From Paracoccus pantotrophus (GTDB taxonomy: Bacteria > Pseudomonadota > Alphaproteobacteria > Rhodobacterales > Rhodobacteraceae): DNA of 64,000 nucleotides. Below are positions 8,540 to 17,258 of the stretch, piece after piece; position 1 is the first letter of the stretch, and each line of letters opens with the position of its first letter. The notes under the pieces are model-generated. The model had not been told where the DNA came from, made no database searches, and was given only the letters and a program-made list of their open reading frames with translations. The stretch covers positions 1,067,501-1,131,500 of the forward strand of contig NZ_CP044423.1 in the NCBI RefSeq assembly GCF_008824185.1, given 5' to 3'. The position numbers were made by a program, and so were the translations under genes.

Positions 8540-8919
8540 CGCTTGGCCGCCTCCATTTCGGCAAAGGTCTCCTTGGCGATCTTGATCGCGTGGTTGGCGC
8601 GCGGGACGCCGGCATAGATGGCGACATGCAGCAGCGCCTCGATCACGTCGCCGGGCGTGGCGCCGGTGTTGGCGGTGGCGCGGATATGCAGGGCCAGTTC
8701 GTGGTCGTTGCCCAGCCCCGCCAGCAGCGCGATGGTCAGCATCGAGCGCTCGCGCGGGCTGATCGTGTCGCGCGACCAGACCGCGCCCCAGGCGGATTCG
8801 GTGATCAGCCTCTGGAAGGGCTCGTCGAAATCGGTCTTGGCGGCCTCGGCGCGGGCGACATGGGCATCGCCCAGCACCCGGCGCCGGGTGGTCATGCCTT
8901 GGTCGTAACGGTCACTCAT
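8536..8919 (-). CDS. pcaC: 4-carboxymuconolactone decarboxylase
   Basis: A 127-residue single-domain CMD-family protein that decarboxylates 4-carboxymuconolactone to beta-ketoadipate enol-lactone. The conserved core runs from [17 protein letters not shown] to [13 protein letters not shown] and [15 protein letters not shown], with the conserved histidine in ELALHIR. Its start overlaps the pcaD stop by four bases and its stop overlaps the pcaH start by four bases. It is a stand-alone protein here, not the PcaL fusion with PcaD found in some actinobacteria. Confidence 0.94.
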   Translation of the reverse strand: MSDRYDQGMTTRRRVLGDAHVARAEAAKTDFDEPFQRLITESAWGAVWSRDTISPRERSMLTIALLAGLGNDHELALHIRATANTGATPGDVIEALLHVAIYAGVPRANHAIKIAKETFAEMEAAKR

Positions 8920-9692
8920 CGGGCGTGGTCCTGAAGGAAGGGGGCCAGCAGCGCGGCCCATGCGGCGGGGGTTTCGACGCAGGGCAGATGGCCGGCGCCG
9001 GGGATGACGTGGAAATCCGCGCCGGGGATCAGATCGGCGGTGCCGCGCACCAGATCCGGCGGCGAGGAGCCGTCCTGGTCCCCGGCGATCACCAGCGCGG
9101 GCAGGCGCAGGCTGGCGGCGGCTTCGGTCAGGTCGGCGGCGGCGATGGCCTCGCAGGCGGCGATGTAGCCCTGCGCGTCGCAGCGGGCCAGCATGTTGCG
9201 CCAGGGATGCAGCGCCGGCGTGGTGCGGAAGGGCGGTGCGAACCAGCGCTCCATCACCGCATCGGCGATGCTGGCGACGCCGCCGGCACGGACGGCGGCG
9301 ATGCGGGCGGCCCAGATCTCGGGCGCGCCCATGCGGGGCGCCGTGTTCGACAGCACCAGCGCACGCAGCAGTTCGGGCCGGCGCGCGGCCAGCGCCTGGC
9401 CGATCATGCCGCCGATGGACAGGCCGACGAAGACCGCCGGTCCGCCGGTCGCCTCGATCAGCGCCGCGGCGTCCTCGGCCAGATCGGCGATCGAGACGGG
9501 GCCGCCGGAATCGGACAGGCCGTGGCCGCGCTTGTCGTAGCGAATGGCGCGGATGCCCGGCAGAAGCGGCAGCACCGCGTCCCAAAGCCGCAGGTCGGTG
9601 CCCAGGGAATTGGCGAAAACCACCGGCAACCCGTCCTCGGGCCCGTCGATCCGGTAATGCATCGCCCCCCAGGGTCGCATCAGAACTTGCAT
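8916..9692 (-). CDS. pcaD: 3-oxoadipate enol-lactonase
   Basis: A 258-residue alpha/beta hydrolase that opens the enol-lactone to beta-ketoadipate. The nucleophile elbow GLSIGG gives S92, the oxyanion region is NSLGTDLR, and the catalytic histidine lies in GAGHLPCVE near the C-terminus. The start at 9692 is preferred to one 23 codons earlier because GGAG lies 7 bases upstream. It is the first gene of the operon, transcribed away from pcaQ across a short shared promoter region. Confidence 0.93.
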   Translation of the reverse strand: MQVLMRPWGAMHYRIDGPEDGLPVVFANSLGTDLRLWDAVLPLLPGIRAIRYDKRGHGLSDSGGPVSIADLAEDAAALIEATGGPAVFVGLSIGGMIGQALAARRPELLRALVLSNTAPRMGAPEIWAARIAAVRAGGVASIADAVMERWFAPPFRTTPALHPWRNMLARCDAQGYIAACEAIAAADLTEAAASLRLPALVIAGDQDGSSPPDLVRGTADLIPGADFHVIPGAGHLPCVETPAAWAALLAPFLQDHAR

Positions 9693-9759
9693 GGCAACTC
9701 CTCTCTCACCCATAATCTGCCACAGCCTGTTCCGGGCGAAAAATGCTAAATGAGCGATC

Positions 9760-10680
9760 ATGTATAATCATTCCATTATGCATCCGGCGATCAAGCTGCG
9801 CCATATCCGCGCCTTTCTGGACATCGCGGCCGAGGGCGGGCTGTCCGCCGTCGCCCGCCGGCAAGGCATCACCCAGCCGGCGCTGTCGCGCACCCTGGCC
9901 GAGCTGGAGACGCTGCTGGGGCAGCGGCTGTTCCTGCGCCAGGGGCGGCGGCTGGTGCTGACCGAACAGGGCGCGCTGTTTCGCCACCATGCCGCCCAGG
10001 CCCTGCAGGCGCTGGAGGCAGGCGCGGCGGCGTTGCGGCCGGGGACCAGCGGCACGATCCGGGTCGGCGTGCTGCCCACGGTGGCGACGCGGTTCTTTCC
10101 GCAGGTGGTGCTGCGGCTGCGGCAGATCCTGCCCGAGGTGACGCTGGCGGTCGAGACCGGGCCGCATCACTACCTGATCCGCATGCTGCGCGCGGGCAGC
10201 ATCGACCTGATGATCGGGCGCCTGCCCAGCCCCTCGGAAATGGCGGGGCTGAGCTTCGATCACCTTTACGAGGAGGACGTCGTGCTGGTGGCGCGCGCCG
10301 GTCATCCCGCGGCCGGCCGGCCGGCCGCCGAGGCGCTGCGCGAGGCGCCGCTGATCCTGCCGCCGGCGACGGCGCTGATCCGCGCCTCGGTCGATGCCTA
10401 TCTGGTCTCGCTGGGGCTGGCCGGCGGCCGGCCGCTGGTCGAGACGGTGTCGCTGGCGCTGGGGCGGGGGATCTGCCTGGCCTCGGACAGCCTGTGGTTC
10501 ATCTCGCGCGGGGTGGTGCTGGACGAGGTCGAGCGCGGCCTGCTGGTCGAATTCCCGACCGGTGCCAGGTTCCTGTCCGGCGCGGTCGGCATGACCCGCC
10601 GGCAGGCCGCCGCGACGCCGGGCCTTGCCACGCTGGAACAGGTGGCGCGCCAGATCGCCGGCCGGGCGGCGGGCGGCTGA
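9760..10680 (+). CDS. pcaQ: LysR-family regulator of the pca operon
   Basis: A protein of about 306 residues with an N-terminal winged helix-turn-helix (LRHIRAFLDIAAEGGLSAVA, then QPALSRTLAELE) and a C-terminal effector-binding domain beginning near IRVGVLPTV. In Agrobacterium and Sinorhizobium PcaQ activates a divergent pcaDCHGB operon, and the same arrangement is seen here. The start may be 9760 or the ATG at 9778 (300 residues); neither has a strong ribosome-binding site. An ATAAT-N6-ATTAT dyad lies across the second start, which could allow autoregulation. Confidence 0.9.
   Translation: MYNHSIMHPAIKLRHIRAFLDIAAEGGLSAVARRQGITQPALSRTLAELETLLGQRLFLRQGRRLVLTEQGALFRHHAAQALQALEAGAAALRPGTSGTIRVGVLPTVATRFFPQVVLRLRQILPEVTLAVETGPHHYLIRMLRAGSIDLMIGRLPSPSEMAGLSFDHLYEEDVVLVARAGHPAAGRPAAEALREAPLILPPATALIRASVDAYLVSLGLAGGRPLVETVSLALGRGICLASDSLWFISRGVVLDEVERGLLVEFPTGARFLSGAVGMTRRQAAATPGLATLEQVARQIAGRAAGG
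9764..9779 (+). promoter_or_regulatory. ATAAT-N6-ATTAT dyad in the pcaD-pcaQ region
   Basis: A perfect 5-base inverted repeat with 6-base spacing overlaps the start region of pcaQ; a T-N11-A LysR-type pattern (T9763, A9775) is also present. It resembles the length and symmetry of the ATAACC-N4-GGTTAT box described for PcaQ but does not match it in sequence, so it is only a candidate operator. Confidence 0.4.
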
Positions 10681-10701
10681 CGGCGCGATTGGTGCCAGCA
10701 G

Positions 10702-11559
10702 TCAGGCGACGGTCATGAAGGGCCGGCGATAGGCGCTTGGCGTCGTGCCGCGCAAAAGCCGGAACCGGCGCGAGAAATGCGCCGGGTCGTGAAAGCCCAG
10801 CCGATAGCCGATCTCGGCCACCGGCAGCTGGGTAAAGGCCAGCAGGCGGCAGGCCTCGGCCATCACCAGCCCCTCGATATGGCGCGAGGCGCTGACCCCC
10901 GTCGCCTCGCGGCACAGCCGGTTCAGATGGCCGGGCGTGATCGCCAGCGCGCGGGCATAGTCGCCGGGCCGCCAGCCCTCGGCCATATGCGCCGCGACCA
11001 GCGCCGCAAGCCGCTGCAGCCGCTGCGGGCTGCCGCCGACCGTCTCGGCCGAGGCCGCGCGGTCGAGTTCGCAGATCGCGGTCAGCAGGGCATGCGACAG
11101 CGCCGCCAGCAGCGGCCCGCGATAGGCGCCCTGGCCGGCGAAGGCGTCGGAGAGCTGGCCGATCAGCGTCAGCAGCCCCTCGTCCAGCGCGCCGAAGAAC
11201 GGGCGCGACAGGTGCCGGCCGATCTCGGCCGAGGCGGCCTGCAAGCCGGCGGCGACGCTCAGCGGAAAGGACAGCACCAGGCCCTCGCTGCCCTTGCGGA
11301 AGCGGAAACCATGCACGACCAGCGCCGGCACGAACAGGAATTGCCCGTCATGCAGGCACGCGGCATCGCCGTCCAGCATCACCTGCGCCTCGCCCTGCCG
11401 CATGGCGAAGACCTGCATCATCTCGCGATGGCGATGCGGCGAGATCGCCCAGTCGTGCAGACGCGCCCGGTCCCAGATCCGCTCGCAATGGATCACGTCC
11501 GGAAAGGCGGCAGTCTCGCCGAACAGGTTGAAGACCGGGATGGGGCCGGGCACGCTCAT
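10702..11559 (-). CDS. pobR: AraC-family regulator, probable activator of pobA
   Basis: A 285-residue protein with an N-terminal cupin-like sensor region (HRHREMMQVFAMRQGEAQVM, a histidine-rich strand) and a C-terminal AraC double helix-turn-helix. Helix one is near ITPGHLNRLCREATG and the second helix near EIGYRLGFHDPAHFSRRF. It is transcribed divergently from pobA with 93 bases between start codons, as for AraC-type PobR proteins that activate pobA with 4-hydroxybenzoate. The start at 11559 (MSVPGPIPVF) is chosen over an ATG 12 codons upstream on alignment grounds. The symbol rests on position and family. Confidence 0.85.
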   Translation of the reverse strand: MSVPGPIPVFNLFGETAAFPDVIHCERIWDRARLHDWAISPHRHREMMQVFAMRQGEAQVMLDGDAACLHDGQFLFVPALVVHGFRFRKGSEGLVLSFPLSVAAGLQAASAEIGRHLSRPFFGALDEGLLTLIGQLSDAFAGQGAYRGPLLAALSHALLTAICELDRAASAETVGGSPQRLQRLAALVAAHMAEGWRPGDYARALAITPGHLNRLCREATGVSASRHIEGLVMAEACRLLAFTQLPVAEIGYRLGFHDPAHFSRRFRLLRGTTPSAYRRPFMTVA

Positions 11560-11652
11560 GCACGATTCATACAAGTCTTTGCCGCCCGCGTCCATTCATC
11601 GCCGCCCGCCCGCCGCCTATGCTGCAAGTCAGGGAAACAAGCGGACATCGTC

Positions 11653-12822
11653 ATGGACACTCAGGTCGTCATCATCGGCGGCGGGCCTTCGGGGCTGCTG
11701 CTGTCGCAGCTTCTGAACCGCGCCGGCATCGCCACGGTCATCCTGGAACGCGCCAGCCGCGAGCATGTGCTGTCGCGCATCCGCGCCGGCATCCTGGAAT
11801 GGGGCAGCGTCGAGCTGCTGCGCGAGGCCGGGGTCGGCGCCCGCATGGATGCCGAGGGCATCGCGCATGACGGCGCCTGGCTCACCGATGCCGACCTGAT
11901 GGTGCATGTCGATTTCAAGGCGCTGACCGGCAGGCAGGTCATGGTCTATGGTCAGACCGAGGTCACGCATGACCTTTACGACGCGCAGGACGCCATGGGC
12001 ACCACCATCCTGCACGGCGTCGAGGATGTGCGCATCCTCGACCTCGACGGGCCGCAGGCGGCGGTCGAATACACGCAGGGCGGCCGGCGCCACCGCCTGA
12101 GCTGCGCCTATGTCGCGGGCTGCGACGGCTTTCACGGCGTCTCGCGCAGGACCATCCCCGAGGATCGGCGCCGCGAATTCGAGCGGGTCTATCCCTTCGG
12201 CTGGCTGGGCATCCTGTCGCGCACGCCGCCGGTCGCCGACGAGCTGATCTATGCCAATTCGCCGCATGGTTTCGCGCTGGCCTCGATGCGCAACCACAAT
12301 CTCGTGCGCTATTACGTGCAGGTGCCGCTGAGCGACCGGGTCGAGGACTGGCCCGACGACCGCTTCTGGGCCGAGTTCCGCCGCCGCATCCCCGCCCAGG
12401 CCGCGGCGCGGCTGGTCACCGGCCCCTCGATCGAGAAATCCGTCGCGCCGCTGCGTAGCTTCGTCTCGGAGCCGCTGCGCTGGGGCCGGCTGTTCCTGGT
12501 GGGCGATGCCGCGCATATCGTGCCGCCGACCGGCGCCAAGGGGCTGAACCTGGCGGTGTCGGACGTGTTCTACCTGCATCAGGCGCTGATTGCGGCGCTG
12601 AAGCAGGGCGATCAGGCCGGGCTCGACACCTATTCCGACCGCGCGCTGGCGCGGATCTGGAAGGCGATGCGCTTCAGCTGGCAGATGACCATGATGCTGC
12701 ACCGTTTCGACGGCGAGGACGGTTTCGCCGCGCAGATGCGCCGCGCCACGCTGGCACATCTGGCGGAATCCGAGACCGCGCGCCGCGAACTGGCCGAGAA
12801 TTACGTGGGCCTGCCTTACTGA
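11653..12822 (+). CDS. pobA: 4-hydroxybenzoate 3-monooxygenase
   Basis: A 389-residue flavoprotein hydroxylase converting 4-hydroxybenzoate to protocatechuate with NADPH and oxygen. The FAD loop GGGPSG is at residues 9-14, the second FAD motif GDAAHIVPPTGAKGLNLA is near residue 285, and SRIRAGILEWG and YVAGCDGFHGVSR match the family closely. The length is typical (about 390). It feeds the pca operon 2 kb upstream. Downstream lies only pseudogene debris, so it is the last working gene of the catabolic block. Confidence 0.96.
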   Translation: MDTQVVIIGGGPSGLLLSQLLNRAGIATVILERASREHVLSRIRAGILEWGSVELLREAGVGARMDAEGIAHDGAWLTDADLMVHVDFKALTGRQVMVYGQTEVTHDLYDAQDAMGTTILHGVEDVRILDLDGPQAAVEYTQGGRRHRLSCAYVAGCDGFHGVSRRTIPEDRRREFERVYPFGWLGILSRTPPVADELIYANSPHGFALASMRNHNLVRYYVQVPLSDRVEDWPDDRFWAEFRRRIPAQAAARLVTGPSIEKSVAPLRSFVSEPLRWGRLFLVGDAAHIVPPTGAKGLNLAVSDVFYLHQALIAALKQGDQAGLDTYSDRALARIWKAMRFSWQMTMMLHRFDGEDGFAAQMRRATLAHLAESETARRELAENYVGLPY

Positions 12823-12960
12823 CATGCATGGCCTGGGCTTGCAGCAAGGCGGTCCGACGAACGGTGCCCAGCATTGCCCCGCATCCAGCGCCGCAAGGGA
12901 GACCGCGCCTTCTTCTTGCACAGGCTGCAAACGCAGATCGGCAGGCGGTCGCGCTTGGTC

Positions 12961-13076
12961 AGGCCCGAGACCAGGTTGATCGCCACGATCTCGCGATCCT
13001 CGATCCGGCCCATGAGCCACAGCCCGCTGAGAAACTGCACCGCGCCCATATGGAACAATAGAAAGCAAGCGGCATG
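12961..13076 (-). pseudogene. AmiS/UreI-type amide or urea transporter, N-terminal fragment
   Basis: About 38 codons match the first helix and loop of AmiS/UreI channels (FHMGAVQFLSGLW, then GRIEDREIVAINL). An ATG a few codons upstream is out of frame by one base. After residue 38 the homology ends and the frame continues as unrelated sequence. It is a truncated remnant downstream of an acetamidase/formamidase remnant on the same strand, which is the usual order for such genes. The call comes from motif memory only. Confidence 0.55.
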
Positions 13077-13135
13077 GACCTCTCTTTTGGTGGAGCCGTA
13101 CGTGCCGAAAGCCGGGACGCGGGCGCGGGGCGCCG

Positions 13136-13560
13136 TCAGCCGGTCCTAGCGACCGAACCCCCCGTGACCTGGCGTTTCGGCCCGTCGCCGCCGGGCCGGA
13201 TGTCGAAGTCGAGGATGCCGGTCGGGAGCGCCGGCGTCGCGCCGACAGGGGGATGTCCACGATGCCGGCGCTGCGGCTCTCGACCGGGACGGCGCCGAGG
13301 ATCATGTAGCCCTGCTCGCCCGAACGGCCGAGCCTCCTCAGGTATTCCATGGCGTTGAAGCAGGCCCGGCGACAAGCGACATGCGCGTCGAGGTAATATT
13401 GCTCGCCCGTGCGTTCGTCGACCAAGATGCCCTCGAAGATCAGGGTATCGTCGAAATCCAGGTCGATGGGCTAAGGCCGAAAGATCGGGTTGATGACGCC
13501 GTATTTCGCCATGCCGCGGCTCTGCTGCACGAATCGGTTGATGGCCGGAGTGCCCCTTTC
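13136..13560 (-). pseudogene. Acetamidase/formamidase (FmdA) C-terminal fragment
   Basis: Reading leftward from about 13560, AKYGVINPIFRP, then DTLIFEGILVDER, then YYLDAHVACRRACFNAMEYL and GEQGYMILGAVPVES are diagnostic of the acetamidase/formamidase family. The fragment has an in-frame TAG at 13471-13473 where a glycine codon is expected. There is a frameshift near 13250 (VDIP changes frame before LPTGILDFDIRPG). The N-terminal two thirds are missing where IS5-family sequence begins. It cannot make a working enzyme. Confidence 0.72.
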
Positions 13561-13565
13561 CCCGG

Positions 13566-14275
13566 ACAGGCTTGTCCCACGGCTTGGGTGACGGATATGT
13601 CGAGGGCGGTGAATCCGTTCAGCACGGCAACCCGGGCCCGGAACTCTGCAGCTTGACGGTCGAAGTCCCGCGCTGTCAGTCGCTGACCCGGCAGCTTCAC
13701 GCAATGCATCCGATCATCGGGAAAACAGTCCACTGGACCGTTTTCTGATCCTCCTTACATCTCTCGACACGGCTCAGGCGATGATAGCCGCGCCGTCGTC
13801 GCCAGATGGCCTTGCCGAAGCGTCTGGATGCACGCCGAGCCTTGCTGCGGATGATCGCTGCGGCTGTGTTCGTCACCCAGGGTTTGGCGTTCTTGCGGGG
13901 CGGCATGATCGCGGCGGCACCACGGGCGACGCTGGCATCATGGCACCTGCGCATGCCGAAGGCACCGTCGGCGGTGACGCTGGCGATATCCTGATCCGCA
14001 AGGATCGGGTCGAGAGGTTCTGGCAGCATCGGTGCGTCGCCGAGGTCGCTGCTGGTGCATTCTGCCGCCCGTATTTCCGGGGTTTTCTCGCCAATCCCCA
14101 AGCGGATCTTGCGCCGGACGCGCCGCTTGGGCCCGCCATGCTTGCGCGCGTTCCATTCCCCCTCGCCCCCGGCCGTGATGCCAATGCTGTCGATCGACAG
14201 GTGCAGCGGTCCCTGCGATCCGCGATAGGGAATGCCGACCTTCAGGCGCTTCCGGCGCCGCGATCTAAGCCGGGC
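13566..14275 (-). pseudogene. IS5-family transposase remnant
   Basis: A 5'-truncated transposase of the IS5 family. Clear family blocks in order are VGIPYRGSQGPLHL, DSIGI (first acidic residue), GEWNARKHGGPKRR, SVTADGAFGMRRCHDA (second) and HRLSRVE (third). After the third acidic residue about 45 extra bases, with a 25-base palindrome, shift the frame. The C-terminus then continues as MHCVKLPGQRLTARDFDRQ. The first 80 or so residues are absent near 14275. No intact terminal repeats are visible. It directly abuts the formamidase fragment. Confidence 0.8.
13721..13745. repeat. 25-base near-perfect palindrome inside the IS5 remnant
   Basis: GAAAAC-A-GTCCACTGGAC-C-GTTTTC is symmetric except for its two single-base joints. 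It sits in the extra DNA that breaks the transposase frame after its last catalytic glutamate. It may be a small insertion or a former end of an element. Confidence 0.5.
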
Positions 14276-14287
14276 GCGGCGGATCAC

Positions 14288-14669
14288 TCTTCCGCGGGAT
14301 GCCGGCGACCTTGCTACCGGCGACCGTCAAACGCGCCATAGCGACCGGCAAGATTCTGGCCGGGAACATGGATCATGCCAGGGCATCAGCCGTGTCCTTG
14401 CCCTTGGTGAACACCGGCTTGCGGCCTGTCGAATGGCTTGGCGCGAAGATCCGCAGGAAAACGATCCGCGCGGTTCGCAATACCCTCGCCAGGGCAAATA
14501 CGGGACTCAAAGGCCGATGAGCCCGGCGCCAAAGCCGCAAGGGCGGGCACCCGGCCCGGGGCCCGCAATCGGGGCACCGATCAGCGCCCGCCTTCCCACG
14601 CGACCCGGCAGCAAGCAGGGAACCGATGCCGAGAAAGGCCGGGCGGCGCCGGCCCGGCCGCTTCACCCG
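14288..14669. other. Gene-free stretch between IS5 remnant and transglycosylase
   Basis: About 380 bases with no gene I can support. A 73-codon frame on the plus strand (14299-14520) and minus-strand frames of similar length have no recognisable motif and no good ribosome-binding site. The sequence is probably debris from the same mobile-element history as the region to its left. Confidence 0.45.
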
Positions 14670-15944
14670 TCAGCCGCGGCGCAGCTGCTCGAGCAACGCG
14701 GCCGACGGCTCGCCCGTCACCGGCAGCCCGCGCGAGGCCTGATAGGCGCGGATGGCGCTGATCGTGTTCGAGCCGACATTGCCGTCCACCCCCTGGGTGT
14801 CGAAGCCGCGGGCGGTCAGCAGGCGCTGCATCTCCTTGCGCTGCTCGATGCGCAGGCCGGGATGGTCGGCCGGCCAGGGATTGGCCAGTCCCGGATAGCC
14901 CTTGAGCCGGTCCGCCAGATGCGACACCGCCAGCGCATAGCTGTCGGCATTGTTGTAGCGCAGGATGGCGTGGAAGTTGCGGGTGATCAGGAAGGCCGCG
15001 CCCGAGGCACCGCCGGGCACGATCAGCTCGGTCGAGGTGCCGGCGGGCGGCAGCGGCCGCTGGTTGGCCTGGCGCACGCCCAGGGACTGCCATTCCGCGA
15101 CGCTGCGCCGCTTGCCCTTGCCGGCCAGCGCGGTGTTGAAGCCGGGCGGCAGCGTGACCTCGACCGCCGCCGGGAGGCCGCGCTGCCAACCCGATTTCGC
15201 CAGGTAGTTCGCGGCCGAGGCCAGCGCGTCGGACGGGTCGTTCGACCAGATGTCGCGCCGGCCGTCGCCGGTGAAATCCACCGCGAAGGCAAGATAGGTG
15301 GTCGGAATGAACTGGGTATGCCCCATGGCGCCGGCCCAACTGCCGGTCATGTGGCCGGGGTCGATGTCGCCCGATTGCAGGATCTTCAGCGCCGCCATCA
15401 GCTGGCTGCGGAAGAAATCACCGCGATAGCCCTCATAGCCCAGGGTGGCCAGGCTTTCGATCAGCGGCAGGTCGCCGCGCCGCTCGCCATAGGTCGATTC
15501 CATGCCCCAGACCGCGGCAACGACCTCCTTGTCCACGCCATAGGTCGCCTCGACCCGCGTGAGCACGCCGCCATATTGCGCCAGCGCCGCCCGGCCGTTG
15601 GCCTGACGCTTTTCCGAAACCGCGTTCTCCAGGTATTCCCACAGCGATTTCTTGAACTCCGCCTGGTTCTGCGAGCGGCGCAGCGCCTCGGGGTTATAGG
15701 TCACGTCGCGGAAGGCGAATTCCAGCGTGCTGTCGCTGATGCCCTGGCCGCGGGCGCTGGCCTTGAAGCCTTCGACCCAGTTGCGCAGCCCGGCGACCTT
15801 TTCGGCCGGCGGGTTCTGGTAGCGGCCCCATTTGATCTCCTGGCTCTGCTGGGGAACCCCCGCGCCGGGGTATTGGCCGGCGCACCCCCCAAGCAGCAGA
15901 GCCATGGCCGTGAGCGTCGCCGAAAGTCGCAATGAAAGCCGCAT
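14670..15944 (-). CDS. Lytic murein transglycosylase, MltB family lipoprotein
   Basis: A 424-residue periplasmic enzyme that cuts peptidoglycan between MurNAc and GlcNAc to give 1,6-anhydro ends. A lipobox LLGGC places the lipidated cysteine at residue 21. The SLT_2/MltB domain follows, with the catalytic glutamate in VWGMESTYG (E149) and the family block GSWAGAMGHTQFIP. A PG_binding_1 domain at about 360-424 (LLTARGFDTQGVDGNVG) completes it. The start at 15944 has AAGGGGACAG upstream. It has no operon partners: epmA lies 130 bases upstream behind a GC-rich gap. Confidence 0.92.
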   Translation of the reverse strand: MRLSLRLSATLTAMALLLGGCAGQYPGAGVPQQSQEIKWGRYQNPPAEKVAGLRNWVEGFKASARGQGISDSTLEFAFRDVTYNPEALRRSQNQAEFKKSLWEYLENAVSEKRQANGRAALAQYGGVLTRVEATYGVDKEVVAAVWGMESTYGERRGDLPLIESLATLGYEGYRGDFFRSQLMAALKILQSGDIDPGHMTGSWAGAMGHTQFIPTTYLAFAVDFTGDGRRDIWSNDPSDALASAANYLAKSGWQRGLPAAVEVTLPPGFNTALAGKGKRRSVAEWQSLGVRQANQRPLPPAGTSTELIVPGGASGAAFLITRNFHAILRYNNADSYALAVSHLADRLKGYPGLANPWPADHPGLRIEQRKEMQRLLTARGFDTQGVDGNVGSNTISAIRAYQASRGLPVTGEPSAALLEQLRRG

Positions 15945-16074
15945 TCCTGTCCCCTTGGTCAAGCCTTTTGCCGCAGCCTAGCGTCCGATGTCCCGCGCCG
16001 AAAGCCGGAAAACCGGCGCCGGCAAGAGGCCGCCCTTCCCGAAAGGGCATCGGGCCCCTGCCGGTGGCGGGGCA

Positions 16075-17124
16075 TCATCCGGCCGGCAGCGGGGTCCAGA
16101 TCACCTCGTCGATGCGCGGTGCGCCGGTGGCCAGCATCACCAGCCGGTCGAACCCCAGCGCGCAGCCCGAGGCCGGCGGCATGAAGGCCAGCGCGCGCAG
16201 GAAATCCTCGTCCAGCGGATAGCGTTCGTCATGGACCCGCGCCTTTTCCGCCATCTCCAGCTCGAAGCGGCGGCGCTGCTCGGCCGGGTCGGTGAGTTCG
16301 CCGAAACCGTTGGCCAGCTCGACGCCGCAGGCGTAAAGCTCGAACCGCTCGGCCTCGCGCGGCTCGTCCGCGGCGCGCCGCGCCAGCGCCGCCTCGGGCG
16401 CGGGGTAGCGGTCCAGGATCAGCGGCCGGCCATGGCCCAGATGCGGCTCGACCCGCTCCACCAGCACGCGCGACAGGATATCGGACCAGCCGTCGTCCGC
16501 CGCCAGGCGGATCCCCCGCGCCTCGGCCTGGGCGCGCAGGGCCGCGGCATCGGTCTCGGCCCCGTCGCAGGTCGAAAGCAGGTCGATGCCGGCATAGTCG
16601 CGGAAGGCCTCGGCCACGCTCATCACCTCGGGCGTGGCATAGGGGTCGCATTCGGCGCCGCGAAAGCGCAGCATCTCGGCGCCCGCGCATTCCGCCGCAT
16701 GGCGCAGATATTGCGCGCAATCGTCGAAAAGCGCGCGGTAATCCTCGCCCGCCCGATACCATTCCAGCATGCAGAACTCGGGGCTGTGCAGCGGCCCGCG
16801 CTCGCGGTTGCGCCAGACATGGCCGAAGGCGAAGATGCGCTCCTCGCCCGCGGCCAGCAGTTTCTTCATGGCAAATTCGGGGCTGGTATGCAGATACATC
16901 CGCCGCGGCACGCCGTCATTGCCGATCTGGTCGGTGGCGAAGGCGTGCAGATGCGCCTCGTTGCCCGGGCTGACCGCCAGGGCCAGCGGATCGACCTCGA
17001 CGAAGCCCTGCGCGCCCAGCCAGTCGCGGATCGCGGCCTGGATGCGGTTTCGCGCCAGCAGCAGCGGCCGGCGCCCGGCATGGCGGTCACGGTCCCACCA
17101 GGGGCTTTCATCGGCGGGTTTCAT
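16075..17124 (-). CDS. epmA: EF-P beta-lysylation enzyme EpmA
   Basis: A 349-residue class II lysyl-tRNA synthetase paralogue without the anticodon-binding domain. It activates (R)-beta-lysine and attaches it to a conserved lysine of elongation factor P. Class II motifs are visible: motif 2 as [16 protein letters not shown] and motif 3 near the C-terminus as [12 protein letters not shown]. The start at 17124 has GGAGGTG upstream and is preferred to an earlier frame-open codon. It is divergent from efp with about 130 bases between starts, so both genes share a control region. An EpmB-like gene lies 8 kb downstream. Confidence 0.93.
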   Translation of the reverse strand: MKPADESPWWDRDRHAGRRPLLLARNRIQAAIRDWLGAQGFVEVDPLALAVSPGNEAHLHAFATDQIGNDGVPRRMYLHTSPEFAMKKLLAAGEERIFAFGHVWRNRERGPLHSPEFCMLEWYRAGEDYRALFDDCAQYLRHAAECAGAEMLRFRGAECDPYATPEVMSVAEAFRDYAGIDLLSTCDGAETDAAALRAQAEARGIRLAADDGWSDILSRVLVERVEPHLGHGRPLILDRYPAPEAALARRAADEPREAERFELYACGVELANGFGELTDPAEQRRRFELEMAEKARVHDERYPLDEDFLRALAFMPPASGCALGFDRLVMLATGAPRIDEVIWTPLPAG

Positions 17125-17258
17125 GCGCGCACCTCCTGCATCTGTGTCGTTTTTCCCTTGCGGCTGGCGCAAAGCTGCGAAAAACGCTATGGGATGTCAT
17201 CCTGCCGGACTTGGTATCCGGCATCCCGGAATTTGAAAAGCAGGCAAGGGAAACCGCC

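Noticed and set aside
14299..14520. 73-codon plus-strand frame beside the IS5 remnant
   Set aside because: No motif, no good start signal and a debris context; not supported as a gene.
17211..17258. Upstream extension of efp (16 codons)
   Set aside because: EF-P proteins begin at KVIASS; the extension is not conserved and also starts with TTG.
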